A stretch of 27,315 nt of DNA from an uncultured Collinsella sp. (lineage in GTDB: Bacteria > Actinomycetota > Coriobacteriia > Coriobacteriales > Coriobacteriaceae): the NCBI GenBank assembly GCA_900545615.1, contig UQZM01000024.1:1-27315 (forward strand), in the 5' to 3' direction. The notes beneath the pieces are model-generated. The model saw nothing but the letters and a program-made list of their open reading frames with translations. It made no database searches and had not been told where the DNA came from. Position numbers and translations under genes: made by a program. Shown here piece after piece: positions 15,684-23,779 of the stretch (positions are counted from its first letter, which is position 1; each line of letters begins with the position of its first letter).

Positions 15684-15977
15684 ATGCGCTTTACGGTGCA
15701 GGCGTTGGAAGAAGGGCCATGTGCCGCTGGCGGCCCACATGTTCTGCAGATCAAGCTGCTCGGAGACGGCTCGCGCGAGCCGTCCAGCTGGAAGCTCTTT
15801 GCCGACGGCGCGTGCGTTGCAGACGGATCCGGCGCCTTTGCCCGCGAGTGCTTCTGCGAGGGCGCCGAGGTGTTTCTAGACCTGTGCCGCGACGCCGTAC
15901 GCGCGACCGAGCTGTACCAGTGGAGCCAGAGGGAGTACGAGCTGTTGAGTGCGGCCCGCAGGATCGTAAGGGTGTAG
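15684..15977 (+). CDS. Small hypothetical protein
   Basis: A 97-residue ORF of unknown function. It has no recognised domain. Its codon choice is strongly GC at third positions, like neighbouring true genes, which supports real coding. Cysteines cluster mid-protein (about residues 13, 45, 56, 58 and 69, with CFCEG), and it ends in an arginine-rich helix (SAARRIVRV). There is no clear Shine-Dalgarno; a TATACT box at 15667-15672 lies only 12 bases before the ATG, so it could be translated from a very short leader. It is convergent with the DUF262 gene. Confidence 0.55.
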   Translation: MRFTVQALEEGPCAAGGPHVLQIKLLGDGSREPSSWKLFADGACVADGSGAFARECFCEGAEVFLDLCRDAVRATELYQWSQREYELLSAARRIVRV

Positions 15978-16044
15978 ACGGGCGGACGAGCCATCGACGA
16001 TTTTGAGCTGGCAAGGGCCGGGAACTAGATTCCCAGCCTTCAAC

Positions 16045-18168
16045 CTAGCACTGCTTTATGAGATCGAGCACCGCAGGAATGTCATCGGCATTCCGAAGCG
16101 CAACGTAAGTGGGTAAGCCCGGGCCAAATCCACCCTGCGTACGCTTGTCCTGGCACATGTCCTCTGGATCCGTTAGATCATCCACACTCTTTGCCAAGCC
16201 AACGGCAATCCAACCACCGTTGCTGGTCCTGCCTTCTAACACGGCATGCAGTTTTCGCTTGCCCGACCTGAAGCCTACATAGTACTTAGCTATGTAGGAC
16301 TCCCACGAAGGGTTACCACTCAGAACGGACTCGCGCACCTCATCGAAAAGCTTCTGGTTGAGCCCACCTTCGGCAAAGGTGGGGTGATTCTCCTGCAGAG
16401 TCCAGATAGGAGCCTCATCAGACTCCCCGCGAGAAGGACGGTACTTGTCGACGACGTCTGCCGGAAGGTCGGGATATTTCCATATCTCACACGCCTCTTT
16501 CGCCAGCTCGTCCGCGCGCTGTCCAATCTCTTCCTCACCCCATTTTTCACGCGAGGCGATCGACTTGTTCAGGTAGAGCGGACTGCACTTAAATCCGACG
16601 TCAGGCAGATTGAGCTTGTCCGAGAACGACCGGTTTGAGTACTCCTGGTTGTAGCCCGTCAGCGTAAGATTTCCCAAGTTGTTGCACAGCCTGTCGTGGA
16701 CGTCTTCCCAGTTCTCACCAAGCGATTCCTTCCAGCCGTGCTCATCATCGATCGTCTGGGGCATGATGTGCTCGATCTGGTAATCGTCGGCTGAGATGGA
16801 CTCCTTCGGGTGGTGCCAGTTCTCCATGCGTTCCAGGTAATAGCGCTTTTTAGAGAAGCGGTTGTAGCAGTCACGCGTCTTAAACTCCTCGACAAAATGC
16901 TCGTCTGTCGGAAAGTATGCGGTCATACCGCTGCTGTGGATAAGGAGCATCACCGTAACGTACTCCTCGATATCGTCCTGCTGCTCGAGATTGCGATACA
17001 TGCCGGCAAAGAAATTATTTAGGCCCGTGGTAAGTCTGCCGCAAACCGCTCGCCTGAACAGAAACGACTCGATAGTCTCGCAGATACGTAAAAACGCATT
17101 GCGGTCTAGTCCATTCCCCTCGTAAACCGAATAAAGCAACATTAAGAGGGGCCTTATCTGCTTCACATCGAGGCTTACGATTCTGCCGAACACTCGGCGC
17201 AGTCCGTCGTCCTTCTCCTTACCAAGGAACAGACTGGCGTATCTATGTGCATACCCTCGCAGCTCCTTAAGCAGGCCCTCGGTGTCACCATCGTAGTCGT
17301 CGGCGAAATAGCGCTTAAACTCGTAGTAGGCCTCGTTCTCCTTCGGCATCCTATTGGGAACTTTAAGCCACAGCCAGTACCAGATAAATGCATTGAACTC
17401 GTCCTCGCCGCCTTTTCCGAACAAGCACTCGAGTGGATGCCAATAACCCTCATAAAGATTGGTCTGTTCGTCGTTGGGAAGCGACATTAGAACGTAGTTA
17501 CGGATGAGGTCAATGGGCGTGAGCGGCTTGCCCTTGGAGTTCATGGACTCAAATATGAGCTGGGCATTATCAACGCCAGCGGTGAGCTTAGTGTCGATGA
17601 CCTGCACGCGGTTTAGCCCCGCCCAAAGCCTTGCAGGGTCGAATGATTTCCCGTGCATCTTTTCACGGAAGAACGCATGGTTTTCGACAATGCGATCCGA
17701 TTTTTCATCTGGCACGGGAGCCCCAGACACGATGGAGAACAGCGTCTCTTTATCGTCCTGCGAGAGCACCAGCTTGTAGCGTGCCAGACCGTTGTAGTCG
17801 TCATCGTTAAAGAGGTAATTTTTCCTCAGCGCCGAGATTTTGAGGTCGCCAAGGAAGCCAGCCTTGTCGGGGTTGCTCTCCAAATAGTCAGCCAAAGCTG
17901 CAATCATCAACGAAAACGTCGTCATGCGCTGCTGTCCGTCAATCAGAAGCACGCGCGAAATGCTCGTGGCAGAGCTCTCGGACTCGGGGATATAAAGCAT
18001 TGACCCCACGAAGTGCGATACGCCATCACGACCCGCTCGCATGACGTCATCCCAAAGCACCTCGCACTCTTTTACACTCCACGAGTAAATTCGCTGGTAC
18101 ACGGGAATGACGAACTGCATCTTCGCCACGCCCATAAGGTCGAGTAGATTTGCCTCGGTTGCTTTCAT
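16045..18168 (-). CDS. DUF262/DUF1524 (GmrSD-like) putative restriction nuclease
   Basis: DUF262 plus DUF1524 proteins include GmrSD-type type IV restriction enzymes, in which the ParB-like DUF262 half hydrolyses NTP and the HNH-like DUF1524 half cuts modified DNA. The 707-residue product has IPVYQRIYSW (21-30), the DGQQR motif (77-81) and an ESMNSKGKPLTPID stretch (207-220) in DUF262. Near residues 464-510 it has QIEHIMPQ (H467) followed by NLGNLTLTGYNQ, the HNH-type H...N signature of DUF1524. A third region (about 600-707, from LFDEVRESVLSG) resembles DUF5655-like C-terminal domains. GAGGAG lies about 10 bases before the ATG. It stands alone, 450 bp from the next upstream gene. Target specificity is unknown. 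Confidence 0.88.
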   Translation of the reverse strand: MKATEANLLDLMGVAKMQFVIPVYQRIYSWSVKECEVLWDDVMRAGRDGVSHFVGSMLYIPESESSATSISRVLLIDGQQRMTTFSLMIAALADYLESNPDKAGFLGDLKISALRKNYLFNDDDYNGLARYKLVLSQDDKETLFSIVSGAPVPDEKSDRIVENHAFFREKMHGKSFDPARLWAGLNRVQVIDTKLTAGVDNAQLIFESMNSKGKPLTPIDLIRNYVLMSLPNDEQTNLYEGYWHPLECLFGKGGEDEFNAFIWYWLWLKVPNRMPKENEAYYEFKRYFADDYDGDTEGLLKELRGYAHRYASLFLGKEKDDGLRRVFGRIVSLDVKQIRPLLMLLYSVYEGNGLDRNAFLRICETIESFLFRRAVCGRLTTGLNNFFAGMYRNLEQQDDIEEYVTVMLLIHSSGMTAYFPTDEHFVEEFKTRDCYNRFSKKRYYLERMENWHHPKESISADDYQIEHIMPQTIDDEHGWKESLGENWEDVHDRLCNNLGNLTLTGYNQEYSNRSFSDKLNLPDVGFKCSPLYLNKSIASREKWGEEEIGQRADELAKEACEIWKYPDLPADVVDKYRPSRGESDEAPIWTLQENHPTFAEGGLNQKLFDEVRESVLSGNPSWESYIAKYYVGFRSGKRKLHAVLEGRTSNGGWIAVGLAKSVDDLTDPEDMCQDKRTQGGFGPGLPTYVALRNADDIPAVLDLIKQC

Positions 18169-18320
18169 TTGCGGTTGTCTCCTCTTTCTTGTTTACGCCG
18201 TTTGCAGTCAGTCCCCCACTGAGCGGAGGGTGCCAAAGACGAGAGCATCGAAGCACAGAAGCAACCGGGATGCTCATATCGTTAGATTTTACAACGCAAG
18301 CAAACGCTTACGCCGTCAGG

Positions 18321-18345
18321 GTGGCGCGCGATCGCTGCGCGCCAC
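18321..18345. promoter_or_regulatory. 9-bp perfect GC hairpin
   Basis: GTGGCGCGC (18321-18329) pairs exactly with GCGCGCCAC (18337-18345) across a 7-base loop. There is no following T tract on either strand. It lies about 150 bases upstream of the DUF262 gene start, next to the composite dyad. Function is unknown. Confidence 0.5.
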
Positions 18346-18361
18346 TCCCCAAAATCATACG

Positions 18362-18399
18362 ATGTCAAAAGACTGACACTTGTGTATGCCTTTTGACAT
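18362..18399. promoter_or_regulatory. 38-bp composite dyad
   Basis: Outer arms ATGTCAAAAG and CTTTTGACAT (10 bp, perfect) are concentric with an inner ACAC-TT-GTGT, so one axis of symmetry near 18380 serves both. TTGACA appears on both strands in the outer arms, but no paired -10 is evident. It could be an operator for the DUF262 gene, or the site of a mobile-element or integration event. Confidence 0.55.
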
Positions 18400-18620
18400 T
18401 GCCACGGACTTACGGGTTTCTTGTCTCATATGCCAAGAGCGGATATCTAGATCGCTGCCCCTCCCGCCCAAAGGAGCTCGACAAGAACTGATCGAAGGGC
18501 AAATCAGACATCGAGCAAGTCGCCGACATGCTCATCGCGCCTCGCAAAAAGATGGGCAAACACGGGACCATCTTAAGCGGTGGCGATGATGACACGGAAT
18601 TACAGCCGAATCGCCCCGAC

Positions 18621-20883
18621 CTATTCGCCACCCGATGCTGGCAAGCTGTTGAGCGGCTCGCTCTCACCGGCGGCACCAAGGCGCTTCTGCATCTTCTCGA
18701 TCTGCTTAAGGGTCGAAGTCAAATACCCAAGACCCTTCTTCAACTGCTTAAGCAACCTGCCATTCCTGCGGTCCCCCTTTCCATTCTCCTTCTCGACATC
18801 CTCCTCAACACCAGCGATGCTGCGCTGCACGGCCTCGGCCGCCTTCTGCACCAAAATGGCTCCCTCATGCGGGCAGCGGTCAGTTGCCACATCAAGAAAT
18901 GCGAGAAGCCTTGAGCATTCAACGAGCACGAACTGCGCATAGTCCTCCCCCATCGACGCCGCCAGGGCAACGCCGCTAGAACCCAAAAGGCCAAACGCAG
19001 CGCCGCCGCCAGCAATTAAAGCGGTGCCACCGGCCATGCCCATGCCGCCGGCGGCCAAGGCGCCGCCGCCAGCAGCAGCAAGACTCGCATTGACGAGCGC
19101 AGCCCCGTGAAGGCCGACAAACGAGCCTCCAAAGATACCGACAGCAATATCCGGAGCCAATGCCGCGGCCACTCCTCCTGTGCCCAGGGCCGCCGCCACG
19201 GCAATGGCGCCGCCTACCAAGACCTTTGGCAATGTACCTGAGAGCTCACGGATATGCGCCCCGCATTGCTTCTCTAGGGAACGCACGGCGTCCAAATCAA
19301 CCGCGTCTTGTCTCCTGGGAAATTCATCTTTAACCCAAGCCCCGCTCCCCTTCAAACCTTTGTATTCCTTCTTCTCTTCATCTCCTATCTGGAAATAGGG
19401 GCGAAACTCAACCAGCTCCTGAGCGATCAGCAAGGCGCGCACCTTGCCGCCTCGCTGCCGCGAAATAGCCTCAAGGGCTCCGTACGCATCTTCCTCGCTC
19501 AAAAAATAGCCGTCTGCATCAATGCCTAGGCCATCCGTGACCGAATCCTGCCACGCGCGGGCCCAGCTCCTCTTTTGCCCTTTGCGCACTTCGTTCTTCT
19601 CGTTCCCGCAGTCGTAGTTGATGGCGGCAAGCTTCAGCGAGAAGGCAATCCTCGTCGTCTCTCTATCTAGGCTATAAAAGTGGAATCCATCGAAGATATC
19701 CTGGCGGCGCCTGGCGCGCTCAGTCCAAGCCTCGGACATTTCCTCCGCCATATAGCCCCAGTCGGCATGGAGTGCAAACGCAAGGCGTCCAACTCCAACG
19801 TAGTTTATTCGCAAGAAGAACTTCTGGGCGAACACGACCTTGTTCCCCTCGCATTCGATACCCGCCCTGACCGCCGCCGTCGCCAGATTCGCCAGAACGA
19901 ACGAAGTACTCGAAACCGTGACCATGCGAGTGAGGGCCCTGCTGTTGTAGGGCATGAAATGCGAAGCCTTGAGCTTGCGCAAGCCGGAGACATCACTCAC
20001 TTCGCAACGTTCTAGCTCGGCCTTGAGCCTTGAAAGCATGTAGAGACAACGAACGATAACCTCGTTGGCCACGACTGCTGGCACCTGGCTTAAAGCTTGA
20101 TCGAAAAGACCGACTTCCGTCCGAAGGTCGAAGCGAATGGGCTTGCCGTCCTCGGTTTTGAACGCCGTTCCGTTAAACAGCTTTGAGATCCATTGCTGAA
20201 TGCGAATATCCTTGCCCTTATAGGCAATCCGCATGTCTTGAAAAACAGGCAGGGAGGAGAGCTCCTTTAGCAGGGACAGCACAACGCCGGGAATACCCGT
20301 CCCCTTACCGGGGTTTGAACTAGACCCCGCCATGTCGCTCACGAGATGCATTGCCCAGAACAGAGTGCCAAACGCGATCTTCTCTGGAACGTTCCTGCCT
20401 ATAAGAGGGCGGTCAGGATCGAAGGCGGCGGCAGGCAGGTCAAAGGCGACAAACCGGCCGGCCGTATCGGTGCCATAGCCTTTGCACGTGAATTGCGAGA
20501 GGATCGAACACGCAAGGCCAACCAAGCTCGGGTGGTGTGAGAAATCCCGCAGATGATGTTGGAGCCCGCCGCCAAACTCGGCAGTCAGCTTGTCCGCGGC
20601 AAGAGGAAACCCTTTCTCTAGAAAGCGAATAGCGTCTTCTAGAGTTGCATCCGCCTTTGTCATACCCGCACGTGAGGAGCCCGCTAACGGCTGCAAGTTC
20701 ATAGTCGAGCTTCGTAGCCTTTTCAGCCCGAGGGTCAAAATCAAAGAGGACCTCCTCCCCATCGGGAGCGTCCTTAAAACCAACCAGCACGGCGCTACCG
20801 TTCAGCGGCACAGATGCAACTTTGGGCAGTTGAGGCATGGTGTAAACTATCTCGCCGCCACTAAAAACAAGTTCGTCTGCCAT
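18621..20883 (-). pseudogene. Large glycine-zipper membrane protein gene, frameshifted near its 5' end
   Basis: The gene starts at an ATG (20881-20883) with GGAGG 8 bases upstream, reading MADELVFSGGEIVYTMPQLP. After about 75 residues the sensible reading moves frame near 20654 (AAAGGCGG; dropping one G joins GYDK to ADATLEDAIRFLEK). It then runs to 18621, about 755 residues in all. The C-terminal frame alone could start at an ATG at 20663. Later features are FGGGLQHHLRDFSHHPSLVG, a DMAGSSSNPGKGTGIPG segment and a long Gly/Ala-rich hydrophobic stretch near residues 555-640 that could insert in a membrane. A charged coiled-coil-like tail completes it. I recognise it only as an uncharacterised family. 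It may be a real decayed gene, a sequencing error, or two overlapping ORFs. A ~101-aa gene precedes it directly. Confidence 0.65.
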
Positions 20884-20949
20884 ACCGGCTTCCTCCTGCA
20901 AACGCGTAAAACTAGATTGCTCCACGCCGCCAAATCCCTCTCGTAGAAC

Positions 20950-21253
20950 TACTCGATAATCTCGATGATGCAGTTGCTCAGAACCTCGTCGGAACTGTTC
21001 ACCTCTGGCAGCCTGTACGCCTCATTGTGAACGATAACGCGCGCAGCGTCACGGGTCTATGCCTGCCCATCCAGCGAATCATGTTAGCAAGCCGTTCTTC
21101 GACAATGGATGCCATCTCGGTGTCCATACTCTTGACCTGCCTGGTCTCGGCGGGCGTCAGCGTGTCCTTGAATAGCATCTCAAGCACAGCCCTCTGATGC
21201 TGATTCTGGAATCCTTCCCGCAACCATTCCTTCTGCTTACGCCCAATGGGCAC
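20950..21253 (-). pseudogene. ~101-aa small protein gene with an apparent single-base deletion
   Basis: A GTG start at 21253 follows GGAAGG by 7 bases, 4 bases after the exonuclease stop, so translation looks coupled. The first 67 residues (from MPIGRKQKEWLREGFQNQ to WMGRHRP) are sensible. In the same frame translation then ends at 20999 with an implausible tail. Adding one base to the C run at 21053-21055 (CCC to CCCC) joins RHRP to RDAARVIVHNEAYRLP and reaches a natural end, CIIEIIE, at 20950, for a total near 101 residues. The product would be a small, mostly helical, soluble protein. No family is recognised. It sits directly upstream of the glycine-zipper protein gene and is probably its functional partner. 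Confidence 0.5.
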
Positions 21254-21257
21254 CCGC

Positions 21258-21992
21258 CTACCTTCCCGCCGCCTTCAGCTTCAGCAGCAGGTCGCCCAGC
21301 TCGGGGCACTTGCTAGAAAGGCGCGTCTGAGCTCGCTCGCCCATCCCCCACCGCTGGCGGACTTCCTGGGCGCGCGGGCTCACGCGGTAGTCCCCGTCCA
21401 TCACCTGCTTGAGCAGCTTGGCGGTCACGCGCGCATCGGCAAGGGCGCTGTGGGCGTGACCCGTCGACTCGTCGAACTCGATGCCAAACCACGTCGCCGC
21501 GTCACTCAAAGAGACGCACCCGTGGCTGCCCACGTCCATGATCGAGGTGTAAAACGCCTGCAGGTCGGCCCAATCCGTAGGAAATGCGGAAAGATCGATG
21601 TGCTTTGCCTGGCACTCGGTCAAAAGCTGTCGACGATCCGCCCCGCTCCAGCAAACCACCTGGGCGGAGTAGCGACCGATCCAATCGCTGAGCCTTTTGA
21701 TCACCACATAGAGCGGATCGGCCATCGCGGTATCCACGGCCGATATCCCTGTGAGCTCGCGGACGGGAAACGCAACGCCTTCGGTAAATTCCGTCTGCAC
21801 AAACTGCGAGAACTCGCCCATAACGTTGCCGTGGTAATCGAGCTTGACGGCGCCGACCTCGATAATCTCGTTGCGCAGTCCACGACGTTGGCGCTGCTTT
21901 GGCACCGGCGCAAACTCAAAGTCCAGCACAACCTGGCGCGCAAAGTTCGTCGTATCGATAGCCGAGATACACGGCGTCTTTTCAGCTGACAC
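21258..21992 (-). CDS. DEDDh 3'-5' exonuclease domain protein
   Basis: The 244-residue product is a DnaQ/RNase T-like exonuclease of the KapD/ERI-1 type, acting on DNA or RNA 3' ends with two metal ions. Visible catalytic residues are D24 and E26 in VVLDFEF, D119 in WSGADRRQL, H181 and D186 in HAHSALADAR, with EIIEVGAVKLD at 42-52. I choose a GTG start at 21992 because AGAAAGG lies 8 bases upstream. The in-frame extension to 22115 lacks conserved sequence. The last third (about 195-244) follows the exonuclease fold. The stop codon lies 4 bases before the start of the small protein gene, which hints at a shared operon with the frameshifted pair downstream. Confidence 0.85.
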   Translation of the reverse strand: MSAEKTPCISAIDTTNFARQVVLDFEFAPVPKQRQRRGLRNEIIEVGAVKLDYHGNVMGEFSQFVQTEFTEGVAFPVRELTGISAVDTAMADPLYVVIKRLSDWIGRYSAQVVCWSGADRRQLLTECQAKHIDLSAFPTDWADLQAFYTSIMDVGSHGCVSLSDAATWFGIEFDESTGHAHSALADARVTAKLLKQVMDGDYRVSPRAQEVRQRWGMGERAQTRLSSKCPELGDLLLKLKAAGR

Positions 21993-22154
21993 GGTTAGGG
22001 CCTTTCTCCGTTGCTGGCCGCTTACTACACAGGCGGCTACATTGCTGTAAGGATAGGCGCCCGTGCGGACGTGAAAGCGGGGCGCAATACCATGCGCCAA
22101 GCACACGCCATGCAAACGGCCCCAAGAGAGTCGCCCGCTCTATTCAAATGTGTG

Positions 22155-22200
22155 AAAAAAATTTAGGCCCGGTGACTTGAATCAGCGGTCATCCCGGGCC
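22155..22200 (-). terminator. Rho-independent terminator
   Basis: On the minus strand GGCCCGG (22194-22200) pairs with CCGGGCC (22166-22172). The stem is extended inward by TGAC/GTCA with a small bulge and followed after TAAA by seven T. It closes a minus-strand transcript from the DUF4143-type ATPase gene or the short ORF that ends 3 bases before the stem. Confidence 0.8.
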
Positions 22201-22202
22201 CA

Positions 22203-22292
22203 TCAGAGCTCGTAGAGCTCTTGGTTGCTTTGGTCTCGCTCTTCACGACGCTTATCGAACTTTCCGAGGCACTCAAGCAGCATTCGAAGCAT
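22203..22292 (-). CDS. Possible 29-aa small ORF or gene remnant
   Basis: The reading MLRMLLECLGKFDKRREERD continues to ELYEL and a stop right before an intrinsic terminator. It is hydrophobic at the start and then strongly charged and helical, as in a real C-terminus. A stop codon lies five codons upstream of the ATG and no Shine-Dalgarno is seen. It could be a genuine microprotein, or the tail of a gene whose 5' part was lost or frameshifted. Confidence 0.3.
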   Translation of the reverse strand: MLRMLLECLGKFDKRREERDQSNQELYEL

Positions 22293-22447
22293 AACAAGTC
22301 GCTGCCATTAAGGCACTGACCTCTTGACCAAGCAACGGCACTGCCCAGCTATCACCCTTGGGCTGCCGTCAACTTTATTCTATCCGCGAGCATCTGGTTT
22401 ACCAAATGGATTTTCGGTAAAGGAAGCACGGCACGCCCGCAAAACCA

Positions 22448-23743
22448 CTACGCCCCAAGTGCCGCCATGGGAATCACCGCCACGCCGTCGTCGCGTGTGT
22501 AGGCAATGCTCCCCTTTCCAACCACGACCGCCAAAAACGCCGGCGCGGCATTCTGGGCGGCAGGATTGGAGAGCACTTTCCTCTCCAGCGCCTTGAGATT
22601 TCTCGCTCCATCGTCTGCTTTCGCATCACTCAGCTTGACCTCGATGGCTCCCCAGCGCCCGTCGTGCTCAACGATCAGATCGACCTCAAGGCCCTTCTCA
22701 TCTCGGAAATAATGGACACTGTTGTCGACACCGCCGTAGGTGGAAAGGAACACGCGCACGTCGCGCAGGACGAGATTCTCAAAGAGCATCCCCAGCGTTT
22801 GCATATCGCCAAGCAGCCGCTCAGGGGTAGCCCCCAGCAACGCCGCCGCAAGTGACGGGTCACAGAAGTAGCGCTTGGGGCGCACGCGAACGCGGGCCTT
22901 CGAGCGCATGGGCGGCTCCCATCCGCACAGGTCCTCGGTCAGCTTGAGCCTGTTGAAGAGGTCCAAGTACGCAGCGATGGTCCTCTCGTCGGGGCCCGCC
23001 TCACCGTACGAGGCGTCCTTTACGAGCGTCTTGTACGTGACAGCCTGGCTCTCGTTCATGGCAAGAGCTCGCAAAAGGCCGTGTGCAAGCTCGGGCGACA
23101 TGCCCTCGTCCAGCACGTTGACGTCGAGCACCGAGTGCACGTACTGGCTTGCCGTCTCTCGCGCAAGATCTTCCGAAAGCCCAAGATTTGCAGGCCAACC
23201 GCCCCTGCAGCACCAGCGGGCGACGTCATCCACCGTGCTCTCGCGACGCTGAGGGGCAAAATCCTCGCCCTTAAAGAGACTTGCCAGTGACACGAGCGGC
23301 TCGCCGTCGCCCGACTCACACAGGGCCATGGGGCGCATTGACAGACGGGCGATCCTACCCGTGCCGGAATGACGAACATGGCTGCGCTCCTCGCTTTTGA
23401 GCGCGGTCGAGCCCGTGAGCAAAAGTGTCCCCCGTTCGTTGCCGCTCGCGTCCACGAAACGCCGGGCGGCATCCCAAACCTCGGGCACCTCCTGCCATTC
23501 ATCGACCAGGTGTGGCGCATCGCCGATGAGCGCCAGGCTTGGGTCGACCTCTGCCGCCGCACGCTGCGCAGGCTCATCGAGCCTGGAGACGCTCGCCGAG
23601 CGAGAGAGCGCCGTCCAGGTCTTGCCGCACCATTTGGGGCCGTTGATCTCCACACAGCCAAACGCCCGCATAAGGGTGTCGAGGCGCTCCTCTATGAGCC
23701 GGGGCCTATATCCCTTTTGGGTCAATCTCTTTGGTGCATCCAT
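22448..23743 (-). CDS. AAA ATPase with C-terminal DUF4143 nuclease-like domain
   Basis: Proteins of the AAA_14/DUF4143 family are ATPases of uncertain role, common in gut bacteria and often variably present between strains. The 431-residue product has Walker A GPKWCGKT (35-42), Walker B-like HLVDEWQEVP (78-87) and a sensor-type LLTGST (108-113). The central region is helical. The C-terminal domain has an FRDEKGLEVDLIV...WGAIEVKLSD stretch (about 345-372), the D...ExK pattern of PD-(D/E)XK nuclease folds. GAGAGGG lies about 10 bases before the ATG. The 162-bp upstream gap holds four iterons at 23-bp spacing. Loose links to mobile or toxin-like functions exist, but none is shown here. Confidence 0.87.
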   Translation of the reverse strand: MDAPKRLTQKGYRPRLIEERLDTLMRAFGCVEINGPKWCGKTWTALSRSASVSRLDEPAQRAAAEVDPSLALIGDAPHLVDEWQEVPEVWDAARRFVDASGNERGTLLLTGSTALKSEERSHVRHSGTGRIARLSMRPMALCESGDGEPLVSLASLFKGEDFAPQRRESTVDDVARWCCRGGWPANLGLSEDLARETASQYVHSVLDVNVLDEGMSPELAHGLLRALAMNESQAVTYKTLVKDASYGEAGPDERTIAAYLDLFNRLKLTEDLCGWEPPMRSKARVRVRPKRYFCDPSLAAALLGATPERLLGDMQTLGMLFENLVLRDVRVFLSTYGGVDNSVHYFRDEKGLEVDLIVEHDGRWGAIEVKLSDAKADDGARNLKALERKVLSNPAAQNAAPAFLAVVVGKGSIAYTRDDGVAVIPMAALGA

Positions 23744-23779
23744 AGACGGCCGTCCCTCTCTATCACGCGATATGCGAAA

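Larger units (their letters stand above)
18169..18620. other. Gene-poor interval with dyads and a possible coding remnant
   Basis: These 452 bases hold no intact gene I can defend. They contain a perfect hairpin at 18321-18345 and a composite dyad at 18362-18399, listed separately. On the plus strand about 18500-18610 reads like protein (ADMLIAPRKKMGKH, then a Gly/Asp-rich stretch), but an in-frame stop lies just upstream and no start or ribosome binding site is evident, so it may be a gene fragment. The part nearest 18168 must carry the promoter of the DUF262 gene; I see no convincing -35/-10 pair. Confidence 0.5.
21993..22447. other. Intergenic stretch with terminator and short ORF
   Basis: This 455-bp interval lies between the DUF4143-type ATPase gene and the exonuclease gene. 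It contains an intrinsic terminator (22155-22200) and a 29-codon ORF (22203-22292), described separately. There is also a TTTACC...GGTAAA inverted repeat around 22398-22425 and the leader of the exonuclease gene (21993-22115). No further gene is supported. Confidence 0.5.

Noticed and set aside
16016..16040. Terminator between the small ORF and the GmrSD-like gene
   Set aside because: A GGGAA/TTCCC stem is present, but no T run follows on either strand, so it is not called.
18340..20680. Insertion sequence or transposase
   Set aside because: No DDE or serine/tyrosine recombinase motif was found in any frame of the accessory block; the dyads alone do not show an IS.
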